Assembly (NCBI GenBank): GCA_964620425.1
Contig: CAZUGV010000001.1
Coordinates: forward strand, 310,001-374,000
Length of the DNA stretch: 64,000 nucleotides
DNA from: DASXUG01 sp964620425
Lineage (GTDB): Bacteria; Pseudomonadota; Gammaproteobacteria; Burkholderiales; Methylophilaceae
Direction: 5' to 3'
The translations under genes and the position numbers were made by a program. Position 1 is the stretch's first letter. The number at the start of each line of letters is the position of its first letter. A model generated the notes under the pieces. The model did no database searches, was not told where the DNA came from, and was given only the letters and a program-made list of their open reading frames with translations. Shown in pieces: positions 54,058-63,411 of the stretch.

Positions 54058-54615
54058 TTACGGCACTAGTATGACATCGCCAGACATCAATTGAATATTA
54101 CTAGCTAAATCTTGGCCATTGATTAACTTGCCATAATTTAACGGGATGGCTTTTTGGGTATTACCCTCAGAACGTAGTATCTTAATTTGGTCAGTCGCAG
54201 CAAACTTATCAAAACTACCTGCTAAACTTAAACCTTGCAAAGCTGAAATCGGCCCTGTAATTGGCACTGGCCCAGGCTTAGTGACCTTACCTAATACATA
54301 AAATCGATTACCTTCAATTGCGCGCACAACCACGGTTACTTGAGGATCTGGCAAGTATTTTTTAAGCTTTTCTGTAATCAACGTCTCGGCTTCAGGCGTA
54401 CTTAATCCCACAACTTCAACGCGCCCAGCCAAAGGGAAAGTAATGCTTCCATCAGGTAATACTTTTACTTCTTGCAACAACTTCTCTTCACCCCAAACTG
54501 AAACCTGAACAGCATCTCCTTGCTGCAAACGATAAGCATCTGCAGCTAACGAAACAAAAGAAGTAGACAGCAAACATAACGAGACGAATGCAGTTAATTT
54601 TGATTTAAGACTCAT
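54058..54615 (-). CDS. epsE: Polysaccharide export protein (EpsE/Wza-type, short)
   Basis: A periplasmic export protein of 185 aa with a signal peptide (to about residue 24), the Poly_export domain (YRLQQGDAVQVSVWGEEKLLQEVKV..., GRVEVVGLS), and one SLBB segment (FYVLGKVTKPGPVPI). It lacks a lipobox Cys and the C-terminal helix of Wza, as is usual for the EpsE subfamily. I chose ATG at 54615, seven bases after AAAGGGA; ATG at 54621 is too close to it. A promoter with a symmetric operator-like site lies upstream. Confidence 0.9.
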   Translation of the reverse strand: MSLKSKLTAFVSLCLLSTSFVSLAADAYRLQQGDAVQVSVWGEEKLLQEVKVLPDGSITFPLAGRVEVVGLSTPEAETLITEKLKKYLPDPQVTVVVRAIEGNRFYVLGKVTKPGPVPITGPISALQGLSLAGSFDKFAATDQIKILRSEGNTQKAIPLNYGKLINGQDLASNIQLMSGDVILVP

Positions 54616-54657
54616 GGACATTCCCTTTGAATATTTTAAGTAAGTTCATTCCCAACA

Positions 54658-54685
54658 ATTGTACCATTCAACTGGATTGGTTCAA
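54658..54685 (-). promoter_or_regulatory. Sigma-70 promoter of epsE
   Basis: On the minus strand TTGAAC (54680-54685) and TACAAT (54658-54663) are 16 bases apart. The leader to epsE would be about 35 bases. Confidence 0.6.
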
Positions 54686-54691
54686 ACCAAT
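54676..54691. promoter_or_regulatory. Operator-like palindrome at the epsE promoter
   Basis: ATTGGTTCAAACCAAT has perfect seven-base arms with a two-base centre. It covers the -35 box of the predicted epsE promoter, a position that suits a repressor or activator site. Confidence 0.5.
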
Positions 54692-54738
54692 GCAGATTCA
54701 GCAAACTAGAACTTCAAGATAAAAACCTAGAAATGAGG

Positions 54739-55287
54739 TTATTTTTTTAACGCATAGATAGCATCGGCATTGCGCCACCATCCATAAATATCCATACCAT
54801 AGCCAAATACATAGCGGTCTGGCACTATTAACCCTACAAAGTCAGCAGCGATTGGTTTGGTTTTATTAAGATCTTTTTCAACCAAAACAGCAATAATCAC
54901 TTCCTTAGCACCCTGGGCAAGACATTTATCTTTAATGGCTGCCAATGTATGACCTTCATCTAATATATCATCAAGCAATAATACGGTTCTGCCAAACACA
55001 TTCTTAGTCGGCTCCACTTTCCAAACCAACTGCTGCCCAGAGGTTTGATTGTGATACCGACTAGCTTGCACATAATCAAACTCTAAAGGAAAGTTTAACT
55101 TAGGTAATAACTGACCAGAAAACACAACGGCTCCACCCATCACACACATGACCAAAGGCAGACTATCAGAAAGCGATTGGTTAATAGATGAAGCTAACTT
55201 ATTAATAGCCTGATCTACTTGTTCTGCCGAGTAAATCACCTCAGACTCGGCTAGTATTTTCTTAGGGGCATTTTCTAGTTCGCTCAA
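54739..55287 (-). CDS. hpt: Hypoxanthine phosphoribosyltransferase
   Basis: Salvages hypoxanthine (and possibly guanine) with PRPP to IMP/GMP. The 182-aa protein has the PRPP loop VLLLDDILDEGHTL near residues 98-111, the flexible-loop region ASRYHNQ, and the late PDRYVFGYGMDIYGWWRN base-recognition segment. It lies ten bases after the CapD-like gene on the same strand, so it is expressed with the EPS genes, though it has no obvious role in polymer synthesis. Confidence 0.93.
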   Translation of the reverse strand: MSELENAPKKILAESEVIYSAEQVDQAINKLASSINQSLSDSLPLVMCVMGGAVVFSGQLLPKLNFPLEFDYVQASRYHNQTSGQQLVWKVEPTKNVFGRTVLLLDDILDEGHTLAAIKDKCLAQGAKEVIIAVLVEKDLNKTKPIAADFVGLIVPDRYVFGYGMDIYGWWRNADAIYALKK

Positions 55288-55297
55288 TTAAAAACCC

Positions 55298-57223
55298 CTA
55301 ATGTAAAGTTGTGGATTGCAAGTTAGGCATTGCCAATTTATCAGTCGCGTGAGATGTTATATCAATTGTGTACTCTTCAACCCATAACTTGAGTTGTTGC
55401 TTAATCATACCTTCATTCATTCCAGCAGTGCTATTCACCCATTTCAAAAGAGCCTGCACCCAGACCCAATCGACCTGCCTTGCCAAGGCTACCCTTAATT
55501 TGGGATGAGGGGTAGGCAAGGTGTGCTCATCATCCGCTAACAACTCCTCGTAGAGCTTTTCGCCTGGGCGTAACCCAGTAAAACGGATTTCGATTTCCCC
55601 TTCTTGAAAACCTGAAAGCTTAATCATCTGACGGGCTAAATCCGCTATTTTCACTGACTCACCCATATCCAACACAAATATTTCGCCACCTTGACTCATC
55701 AACCCAGCTTGCATGACCAACTGAGCCGCTTCTGGGATAGACATAAAATATCGCGTAATCTCAGGATGCGTGACAGTCACTGGCCCACCCATTGCAATCT
55801 GCTGTCTAAATTTAGGGATAACGCTACCACTGCTACCCAGCACATTACCAAAACGCACCATTGAAAATATGGTTTCAGACTGATCTTGCAACCCTTGGCA
55901 AACCATTTCAGCCAAACGCTTACTCGCCCCCATAACATTGGTTGGATTCACTGCTTTGTCTGTCGAGATTAACACAAAGCGCTTTACCTGCGCCTGCTGA
56001 GCAACTTTTGCAACTGTATAAGTACCCACCACATTATTGTATAGCGCCTCTGCTACGTTTTCATTCTCCATCATAGGTACGTGCTTATAGGCTGCCGCAT
56101 GAAAGACAACGGATGGCTGATACTTCTGCATCAATGAGAGTAGACGGGGCTCATTTTTCACATCCCCGACCACGTAAATTACTTTAAGTTGAGATGCTTT
56201 AACGGCAAACTCTTGCTCTAATGTGTAAAGCGCAAACTCAGAAATGTCATAGCACACTAAAATATGCGGTTGATACTTGCTAACCTGTCGACATAATTCA
56301 GAGCCAATCGAGCCACCTGCGCCCGTCACCATCACCACCTGACCTGCAATTAAGCCCAGCAACCCTTTATCATCCAAATTTACCGAGTCGCGCCCAAGTA
56401 AATCCTCAACCTCCACCTTACGAATCTGCGACACACTTAACTTACCACTCATCAAATCATCCAAAGAGGGGACGGTTAAAATATTCAAACCCAGAGAATT
56501 AGCCAACTCTATACTGTGACGCTTTAGCACTTGTTGCTCATGAGATAAAGCAATAATGACGTGCTCTGCGCCACTATCTTGAGCAAAAGTTGCAAGCTCA
56601 TCAATAGCCCCCAACACCCTCACCCCCCTCAACTCACGTCGATGCAAGTGCGTTTGATTATCTACTAAGCCAACTACCCGCCAATCTTGGCTTCTAGCCA
56701 AGTCGTTAAGTAAATTTACCGCCACATCGCCTGCCCCTAGAATAATCACGGGCTTACCCATTGCGGATGTTAAGGCATAAAGATGATGATCTTTCCAAGC
56801 ACGGTAAATAAAGCGACTGCCGCCCATCAGCATAATCAGTAATATAGGGTCTAATACGTGCACAGACCTAGGAATAATACCCTGAGGCACAATCATTAAT
56901 TTAATCGCAACGATTAAAAAGCTGGCTGAGACCACTGCATAAATAATACGTTTTAAATCTGGCAAACTCGCAAATCGCCAGATACCACGGTACAAACCAA
57001 AATGAAAGAACATGAATAACTGGATAGGCAACACCCAAAAACCATTATGAAGAATAGATGCGTAAAATTCAGCGGGAATCTGAAAGTTAAACCGCAACGC
57101 AAAAGCCAACCCCCATGCAAGAACGGCGGCTAAAAGATCATGCAAAATCGCAGATTTACGCCTTAATTGCCCTGACTTGAAAATAGGTGGATTTGAATTA
57201 GCTTGTTTATTTGAATTTGGCAA
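55298..57223 (-). CDS. Nucleotide-sugar 4,6-dehydratase (CapD/WbpM type), membrane-bound
   Basis: A 641-aa membrane SDR that makes UDP-4-keto-6-deoxy sugars for the polymer. Four N-terminal helices cover about residues 25-140. A CoA-binding-like Rossmann domain (GAGDVAVNLLNDLARSQ) follows at about 155-260, then the SDR domain from about 290 with GAGGSIGSELCRQ and the catalytic STDKAVNPTNVMGASKR. Family members act on UDP-GlcNAc. It lies 25 bases after the WecA/WbpL-like gene. Confidence 0.94.
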   Translation of the reverse strand: MPNSNKQANSNPPIFKSGQLRRKSAILHDLLAAVLAWGLAFALRFNFQIPAEFYASILHNGFWVLPIQLFMFFHFGLYRGIWRFASLPDLKRIIYAVVSASFLIVAIKLMIVPQGIIPRSVHVLDPILLIMLMGGSRFIYRAWKDHHLYALTSAMGKPVIILGAGDVAVNLLNDLARSQDWRVVGLVDNQTHLHRRELRGVRVLGAIDELATFAQDSGAEHVIIALSHEQQVLKRHSIELANSLGLNILTVPSLDDLMSGKLSVSQIRKVEVEDLLGRDSVNLDDKGLLGLIAGQVVMVTGAGGSIGSELCRQVSKYQPHILVCYDISEFALYTLEQEFAVKASQLKVIYVVGDVKNEPRLLSLMQKYQPSVVFHAAAYKHVPMMENENVAEALYNNVVGTYTVAKVAQQAQVKRFVLISTDKAVNPTNVMGASKRLAEMVCQGLQDQSETIFSMVRFGNVLGSSGSVIPKFRQQIAMGGPVTVTHPEITRYFMSIPEAAQLVMQAGLMSQGGEIFVLDMGESVKIADLARQMIKLSGFQEGEIEIRFTGLRPGEKLYEELLADDEHTLPTPHPKLRVALARQVDWVWVQALLKWVNSTAGMNEGMIKQQLKLWVEEYTIDITSHATDKLAMPNLQSTTLH

Positions 57224-57248
57224 AATTTTACTAACCTGAATGATTTAA

Positions 57249-58211
57249 CTATATTGTGTTATGTTTTTGAAAATTATGCCATTTTTTATCAATCACCGCC
57301 ATCATGAGCAGATAAACCAAACACCAGAATAGTAAAGCAAACCATTGCACAAAAGGCGAGCACTCAACAATTGAAATCGCAGTACAACCTACACACAACA
57401 TTAAAACATATTCCACAATCGCGGTTTTTTTATGGGTCCAGCCCATAAGAATAAGCCGTTGGTAATAATGGCTTTTATGTGCCTGCCAAATTTTCTCTCC
57501 ATTCAATAATCTTTTCAAAATTGTCACCGTCGCATCAACAATAAATGGAGAAAAAACAAGCACAGTAAACCACCAAGCCCATAAATGGCGCTCAACACCT
57601 AAAAACCCAATCGCCCCCACCAAAAACCCTAACGTAATAGAACCCGCATCACCCATAAAAATCTTAGCTGGATTAAAATTAAAAAATAGAAAGGCTAAGC
57701 TACTACTCGCCACACAAGCACTTAACAATGCCAGTTCAACATCATGCGCTACATAAGCTGCTACTGCATAACTAGCAAAACCAAACAAAGCCATTCCACC
57801 AGCAAGGCCATCAGAACCATCCATAAAGTTATATAGATTGATCATCCAAACCATTGAGACGATTACTAAAGTTAGAGAAAAAAACTCATTAAAACCCACA
57901 AACAACACTGTGAATACAGTAGCCGCAAAAAAGTGCGCTGAAAACCTTATAAATACAGGCAAACCACGAATATCATCAAGCAGTGAAAGCCCAGCCAAAA
58001 ACAAACATAGCAAGAGTAATCTTAAATCAGCACCCAGAAACACCCAAGTTACGATCAGCCCAAACAGAAGCCCTATACCCCCTGTGCGTGGAGTAATTTT
58101 TTGGTGTAACGACCTCATATTTGGCGTATCTAGCGCCACATGAAGTTGCGGGAGTTTGACCAACAAAAAAACACCTGCCAACGATAAAATAAAAGCTGTT
58201 AGCATGACCAT
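57249..58211 (-). CDS. Undecaprenyl-phosphate sugar-1-phosphate transferase (WecA/WbpL/MraY family)
   Basis: A polytopic membrane enzyme (about ten helices, 320 aa) that starts the repeat unit by moving an N-acetylhexosamine-phosphate to undecaprenyl phosphate. The diagnostic NFMDGSDGLAGG is near residue 130, FNFNPAKIFMGDAGSITLGF near 178-197, and a cytoplasmic HKSHYYQRL near 245 corresponds to the sugar-recognition loop. Together with the upstream epimerase and the downstream dehydratase it resembles the wbpV-wbpL-wbpM end of Pseudomonas O-antigen clusters. Confidence 0.93.
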   Translation of the reverse strand: MVMLTAFILSLAGVFLLVKLPQLHVALDTPNMRSLHQKITPRTGGIGLLFGLIVTWVFLGADLRLLLLCLFLAGLSLLDDIRGLPVFIRFSAHFFAATVFTVLFVGFNEFFSLTLVIVSMVWMINLYNFMDGSDGLAGGMALFGFASYAVAAYVAHDVELALLSACVASSSLAFLFFNFNPAKIFMGDAGSITLGFLVGAIGFLGVERHLWAWWFTVLVFSPFIVDATVTILKRLLNGEKIWQAHKSHYYQRLILMGWTHKKTAIVEYVLMLCVGCTAISIVECSPFVQWFALLFWCLVYLLMMAVIDKKWHNFQKHNTI

Positions 58212-58214
58212 ATA

Positions 58215-59174
58215 TTAGTGATTCTTTTTTCCAAGATTTTCAACAAACTGCTTCGCGGTTGCTTTTAAGGCCTCATCCATCGCGTATGGCGGGTGCCAAT
58301 TTAGTTCGCGCCTAATTTTGCTACTATCTACCTGCAAATTGCCTAACAATCTGTTGATTTGATAAGACTTCCCCAATAGCCGACCAGCAAAACGCATCAA
58401 CACCATGCTAAAAGGCAATAATTTTGCAGGTTTACCCATCGAAAAAGATAACTTTCGTAACAAATCAGGCGTAGAAACATCCTCACCATCGCTCACCAAA
58501 TACGTCTGCCCCGCAGCTGCTGGATTTTTAACACAGGCAATTATCGCATCCACTAAATTATCAACATAAATAAGGCTACGCAAATTTTTCACCGATGCAA
58601 ACGGCAATGGTAAGCCTTTTGCTAACACCGTCATCATTTGGCTGAAATTACCTTTCACACCAGCACCATACACCAGCGGTGGGCGAATAATGACTATTTC
58701 CATACCCGTTATGGCAGAAATTTCATGTAAAGCTTGTTCAGCCTCCCATTTAGAAACTCCATAGTCATCTTGCGGATTGGGCTTATCAAGCTCGCTATAG
58801 ACAGTATCAAACTCATCACCATTTGCCTTAACAGAACTCACATAGACAAAACGCGTAACTCCAGACTTTGCCGCAGACTCAGCCAAATGCCGCGTGCCTT
58901 CCACATTCACTTTTCTAAACTCATCTAAAGGATTTTTGGCAGTATCGCGCATCACATGCACGCGAGCCGCAAGATGAATAACCACATCTACATTTTCTAA
59001 CGCAACTGCCCAATTGGTTTCTGCGTCAACTTCACCAACCAGAGTATAAGAAATAGCTTCATGTTTTAGATGTCTACGCACAGCCGCGCGCACTTGATAG
59101 TTTTGCAAAACAAGCTGCTCAACTAAAGCCGCCCCAACAAAACCATTCGCGCCAGTCACTAAAACCGTAGTCAA
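58215..59174 (-). CDS. NAD-dependent nucleotide-sugar epimerase (WbpV/GalE-like)
   Basis: An extended SDR of 319 aa. The Rossmann motif TGANGFVG is near the N-terminus, the catalytic region VYVSSVKANGD with YGVSK (YxxxK) near 145, and a C-terminal substrate domain. It probably epimerises UDP-HexNAc (UDP-QuiNAc/FucNAc type) for the polymer. I place the start at TTG 59174: it has AGGG five bases upstream and overlaps the stop of the upstream gene as TTGA. The longer start at 59195 lies within that gene. Confidence 0.88.
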   Translation of the reverse strand: MTTVLVTGANGFVGAALVEQLVLQNYQVRAAVRRHLKHEAISYTLVGEVDAETNWAVALENVDVVIHLAARVHVMRDTAKNPLDEFRKVNVEGTRHLAESAAKSGVTRFVYVSSVKANGDEFDTVYSELDKPNPQDDYGVSKWEAEQALHEISAITGMEIVIIRPPLVYGAGVKGNFSQMMTVLAKGLPLPFASVKNLRSLIYVDNLVDAIIACVKNPAAAGQTYLVSDGEDVSTPDLLRKLSFSMGKPAKLLPFSMVLMRFAGRLLGKSYQINRLLGNLQVDSSKIRRELNWHPPYAMDEALKATAKQFVENLGKKNH

Positions 59175-60133
59175 AATAACCCTAACAAAATACAAAGAGC
59201 AAGCAACAATCTATCTGTAAGCGCTCGTCTAGATTGCGGTACAAAGTACAACAATCTCAAACGAGAAAAAAAACTACGAGACTTAATCAATTGAGCGATT
59301 TTCAAAACATCAGCGTTAGATTGTATGCGCTGACAAACTTCAATAATCTTCATGACCTCTGATTTATACCAGCCTTGCTTTAATTTAGCTAAACGCGCAA
59401 TTTTAGCTTTTAAACCGACATTAGCCCCCAATACATTATGCTGGTGCTGGCGATATTGTACCGATGGCACAGAATCAATCACCCACTTCCGGCCATGTGC
59501 CCTACAAACTGCATAGGCAAGCCAATCATGTAATGCAAAATCTCTAGCAGGGCTGGCCTCGTCTAACAGCTCTTCGCGTACTTTGCCGACCAACCAAGGC
59601 GTCATTAAAAAGGTACAACCGGGGCCTGCTGATTCAAACATATAATCAAAAGCTTTTTGAGTCTGAGATTTATTTAAGAGCTTTTTACGACCATCAGGCC
59701 AAAATGCCATGACATTAGAAGAAACTCCATCTGCATGGTTCGCTTTTAGAATTTCGATATGTCTCGATAGCTTATCTAACTCCCAAATATCGTCTTGGTC
59801 TGCAAAAGCTACATAATCGAACTTTTTAATTTCAACTTCTAGAATTAATCGATAAAAATTCCCACCTGAACTACCAAGGGGCGAATGGAGAGGCAGCAAC
59901 ATTATTTGATCATGATTGGCAAAATTGGAACTTATAAAATCATAAGTGCTATCTTGAGATAGATCGTCTGATATGAATAGTGTAATGCTGACATTATCCT
60001 GATTAATAATGCTGTCAATTTGGTCGGATATCCATTGCAGTCCATTATGAGTTGCCATTAATATGGCAACGTTAAAACATTTATGATTTATTAAATCTTG
60101 ATTAAAGGCATTAGTTAATAAAGTATTTTCCAC
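59171..60133 (-). CDS. Glycosyltransferase family 2 (rhamnosyltransferase-like)
   Basis: A 320-aa GT-A enzyme. ILMATHNGLQWISDQIDSI is near residue 25, SDDLSQDST near 55, and the ADQDDIWELDKL motif (a DxD variant typical of rhamnosyltransferase-like GT2) near 112. The C-terminal part is hydrophobic at the end. It adds a sugar to the lipid-linked repeat unit; the donor cannot be read from sequence. It overlaps the epimerase start and the preceding GT2 gene by one base. It is AT-rich. Confidence 0.88.
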   Translation of the reverse strand: MENTLLTNAFNQDLINHKCFNVAILMATHNGLQWISDQIDSIINQDNVSITLFISDDLSQDSTYDFISSNFANHDQIMLLPLHSPLGSSGGNFYRLILEVEIKKFDYVAFADQDDIWELDKLSRHIEILKANHADGVSSNVMAFWPDGRKKLLNKSQTQKAFDYMFESAGPGCTFLMTPWLVGKVREELLDEASPARDFALHDWLAYAVCRAHGRKWVIDSVPSVQYRQHQHNVLGANVGLKAKIARLAKLKQGWYKSEVMKIIEVCQRIQSNADVLKIAQLIKSRSFFSRLRLLYFVPQSRRALTDRLLLALCILLGLF

Positions 60134-61122
60134 TAGTACTTCCTAGCATTTAAGATGGGAAAATGGTATTGAATTTTTCGTAATAAATGAAAAGTTAAGC
60201 TTGCTATAGGTATAATTAGATAGTAAAAAAAATAATTGGATTGTATTTTCAGTATTTGATTTTTACGTTCAGCCTTTATATATTTTCTGCTCATCCAAAC
60301 TCTATATGCCATACGCAACTCTCGTCCAAACAATGCAATACGACTATATTTAATGTAAGGTTTCCCTTTATACAAATCAAACAATCTCACATTGTCCTCA
60401 ACCAATAGATCAGATTGAATGTTTTTTTGTGTCATTTGTAACGCGTGTCGACGTATTGCACACAAGGGCTTGGAAATACAAATTAGGTCACCCTTCTCTA
60501 AAATTCGAAACCACATTTCCAAATCAACAAGGTGTGGAAACTCAACATTAAATCCAACATCCAAAACACCGCGCCTAAACATTGTAGCGCTGGGCTCACC
60601 TATATAATTAGCTCCAAATAAACAACGATTAACAACATTTTTTCCAAGAATTTTTGAATCACTTTTAGAGTAATTTTTAAATGCTAAAACTTCACCTTTT
60701 TCATTTATAAGCAATCGACCACCTGTAACTAAGGTAGCAGAGTCATTTGCTTCAATTGCTGACACCATCTCTTCCAAACAGTTAGGCAGTAAAATATCAT
60801 CAGCACACAAAAATTTTACATATTTACCTGTAGCTCTCATCAAACACGCATTGAAGTTTTCAATTAAACCTATATCGTGATCATTTATATAAAATTTTAT
60901 TTTATTCGTTCTAGTAAGAATTTGATTAACTATATTTACGGTACTATCAATTGAGCAATTGTCGATAATAACCACTTCAAAGTCTTGGTAAGATTGCCCT
61001 AAAATTGAAGTAACAGCTAGATCAATATATTTGGCACCATTTCTAACTGGGATACAAATGCTAACTAGAGGTGTCTTAATAATTTTGTCATCCAACGAGT
61101 TAGGTAATGGGAAATTCTTCAT
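60133..61122 (-). CDS. Glycosyltransferase family 2
   Basis: A 329-aa GT2 enzyme. VSICIPVRNGAKYIDLAVTSIL is near residue 20, IIDNCSIDST near 55, and the DxD region FLCADDILLP near 103. A hydrophobic C-terminal helix (FFYYLIIPIASLTFHLL) may anchor it to the membrane. The start is uncertain: ATG at 61122 fits better than the TTG at 61143. The gene is strikingly AT-rich (16 G/C in the 60 bases from 60661), which suggests transfer. An IS remnant lies just upstream. Confidence 0.87.
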   Translation of the reverse strand: MKNFPLPNSLDDKIIKTPLVSICIPVRNGAKYIDLAVTSILGQSYQDFEVVIIDNCSIDSTVNIVNQILTRTNKIKFYINDHDIGLIENFNACLMRATGKYVKFLCADDILLPNCLEEMVSAIEANDSATLVTGGRLLINEKGEVLAFKNYSKSDSKILGKNVVNRCLFGANYIGEPSATMFRRGVLDVGFNVEFPHLVDLEMWFRILEKGDLICISKPLCAIRRHALQMTQKNIQSDLLVEDNVRLFDLYKGKPYIKYSRIALFGRELRMAYRVWMSRKYIKAERKNQILKIQSNYFFYYLIIPIASLTFHLLRKIQYHFPILNARKY

Positions 61123-61532
61123 AGCTATTTTAAAATGAAGCAATAATTAAGCATGTTAAAACAATGTATTAACTGGGACTCATTTACCAGTCTGAAAGGC
61201 TATTTAGGATTAGCATATACGATGATGTTTTATATAATAGCATTAAGCATTTGATTTTACGTTAATAGAAAAATTTTCTCATGTCTGTTAATTATGCTAA
61301 CAGCAATTCCTTCGACTAGCTTCTAAAATTGATATTCTCTGCCTAAACTTCTTAAAATCGTTTCGATTGTTCTATCCTGAGGACACCATAAATCTTAAGC
61401 CAGCTGTAATAACTCTTATCACTAATGCTTGACTGATTGGAGACTTCCGCTGTCCCTCTCGCGTTCGCCATCATAAAATCAACCTCTCTTAAAATGTGGA
61501 TGATTTATACTGCTCGAAATCGTTTACCTAAA
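61123..61532. other. 410-bp gap at the compositional border of the EPS cluster
   Basis: It contains the degenerate IS3-type orfA fragment at 61295-61480 and otherwise AT-rich DNA without a gene. DNA to the right is clearly richer in GC than DNA to the left. Confidence 0.7.
61295..61480 (-). pseudogene. Degenerate IS3-family transposase OrfA remnant
   Basis: Translation of the minus strand gives a single frame with AEVSNQSSISDKSYYSWLKIYG, which matches the HTH region of IS3-type OrfA (compare the family pattern EVCRxxGISxxTYYxWRxKYGG), then EQSKRF and an AEN segment in the place of the usual KRLKELEAEN leucine zipper. Three in-frame stops (after KRF, EV and FRS) and the missing ends and OrfB show it is dead. 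No terminal repeats were found. Confidence 0.78.
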
Positions 61533-63365
61533 TTAACTATTCTTTACACTCTGACTTTTTGTGTATTTGTATAACCAACGCAAACAAGCAATAAGGCAAA
61601 AACGCTGGATCAGAATATTAAGAATTCCCGACAGCAATTTAGACCGTAATCGAGAATCGCCAACCCTCCATACGATAAGTGTGAATTGCATAATCCCCAG
61701 CTTAGAAATGCCGGAAAAGCCATAAAGCTGCCGAATTTCGGCGTCATCAAGATAATTTCCAATCGTGGTGAGTTTCTTCATGTAGAGAACATAGTCATTG
61801 ACGGTTCGTTCAGAATTCGCCCCCCCGTATAGCGCAGTACTAAGTCCTCCGACTCGATAGTGCACTAACGTTTCGGGTACCAAAACAGCCTTAAAGCCTG
61901 CTGCAAGAATGGCTACAAACAGATAATTTTCGGCCGTTATATGCCCACTGGCGAACGGTGCGATGGTCTGGACAACGCTCTTCTTGATCAGTGTAGCCTG
62001 GTGCACCACGCCAAAGCAATAGAGCACCGAGTTAAAATGAGTTGGAAATGGTCTGGGTCCTTTTTCTGTCAAAAGGAGAGTCCGACCATAGACCATATCA
62101 GCACTCGTATCGAGCATCCGAGATACCATCAATTTAAGAGCTTCGGGTGAACTGAAATAGTCATCAGAATTCATCACGGCTATCAGATCCCCCGTTGCAA
62201 GATCGACACCGTTGGACATACCCTCCCATACTGAACTGTCAGCCTTGGAGTGGAGAACAACGCGACCTAGATGCCCGTAGCACTCCTGAAGCATGGAGAA
62301 AGTGCCATCGATAGAAGCACCATCAAGTAATACAATCTCAACCCGTTCATAGGTTTGATTTAGCACCGATGTTATGGCTTGATCAAAGCTCTCAGCTCTT
62401 CCAGAAGAAATCAGGTTCTTTACAATCATGACAACAGAAATTAGCGGTGAGGCTGTAAGCACTTCACAGTCGTACGTAACGCTTTTACGAGCAAAAAATC
62501 CGCGCGCATAGTTTAGATAATCTGTGTCGACATATTTGTCGTACCCATGAATCCCCGTTGGGGGCGTCAACCCCAAAAGTTCTTTTTGAAGCAAGGAATA
62601 GTTCACCTCACAGGCAAACTTTGAAGCTTTACGACTAGGAGGAATAGTGAAGCAATTGGCACATAACGGTACAATGACGGTGAAAAAAACATCCTCATAA
62701 ATGTTGTACTTCTGGCACGTCGCCCGCCAATCCTGTGACAGTTCACTTAACAGCCTTAGCAGGATGAGAATAAACCCCCACTGACGGTTGCGCGCCAGAA
62801 ACCAGATTGACTGGCCAATGCGCCAAGGACTGAGTCCTGGTTTGAAATTCTCTAGGACACGGATACAACCTTTCACCCGCCGTAGACTCAACCCTCCATT
62901 GCCACCAAATGGCGCCATACGGCTCAGAAAGTGAGTGTTGGCAAGGGGTGGCAGGAAAAGGGGCGCACCGATGAAGTCATACCCCAAGTCCATCCAGTAG
63001 GCCAAGTTGTCATCAAAGATCCAGGCATCGAGATGACAAATGAGAATGTACTCGAACTCACGATATAGCGAGTAAAAAGCGGGGTCGGTTCCCATCCGAT
63101 TTACAGCAGTTGAGCTACCGAAGTACTCAGCCGACACTTGCCTCACGGTACCTTGTATGTCATGTTCTAGGAAAAAAGCCTCATACCACAAACGGCTACA
63201 AGTCTCTGGCAGGATGACCTCTAATGGATAACCCCTCAGAATATAAGCGTTGTGTCTCAGCGTCGCTGCCAGTTCCTCATTTAGTTGCTCTAGATGCGTG
63301 GGTACCACAACAACAAGGCGGCTCCGATTTTGGGGATGCGTAATTTCAAAGTTAGTGGCTGTCAT
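61533..63365 (-). CDS. DUF5672-GT2 fusion glycosyltransferase
   Basis: A 610-aa two-domain protein. The N-terminal part (about residues 10-290) is DUF5672, a glycosyltransferase-like domain seen in polysaccharide clusters, with VVVVPTHLEQLNEEL, ILICHLDAWIF and the FGGNGGLSLRRV motif. The C-terminal part (about 315-560) is a GT2 domain with SVVMIVKNLI, LLDGASIDGT and the VMNSDDYFSSPEAL DxD region. I chose ATG at 63365, since the longer frame to 63455 would overlap the upstream gene. GC content is clearly higher than in the neighbouring GT2 genes. Confidence 0.85.
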   Translation of the reverse strand: MTATNFEITHPQNRSRLVVVVPTHLEQLNEELAATLRHNAYILRGYPLEVILPETCSRLWYEAFFLEHDIQGTVRQVSAEYFGSSTAVNRMGTDPAFYSLYREFEYILICHLDAWIFDDNLAYWMDLGYDFIGAPLFLPPLANTHFLSRMAPFGGNGGLSLRRVKGCIRVLENFKPGLSPWRIGQSIWFLARNRQWGFILILLRLLSELSQDWRATCQKYNIYEDVFFTVIVPLCANCFTIPPSRKASKFACEVNYSLLQKELLGLTPPTGIHGYDKYVDTDYLNYARGFFARKSVTYDCEVLTASPLISVVMIVKNLISSGRAESFDQAITSVLNQTYERVEIVLLDGASIDGTFSMLQECYGHLGRVVLHSKADSSVWEGMSNGVDLATGDLIAVMNSDDYFSSPEALKLMVSRMLDTSADMVYGRTLLLTEKGPRPFPTHFNSVLYCFGVVHQATLIKKSVVQTIAPFASGHITAENYLFVAILAAGFKAVLVPETLVHYRVGGLSTALYGGANSERTVNDYVLYMKKLTTIGNYLDDAEIRQLYGFSGISKLGIMQFTLIVWRVGDSRLRSKLLSGILNILIQRFCLIACLRWLYKYTKSQSVKNS

Positions 63366-63411
63366 CGTCACATTAAGGTATTCATTAGAAATTTGGGGAC
63401 GGACAGAACCA

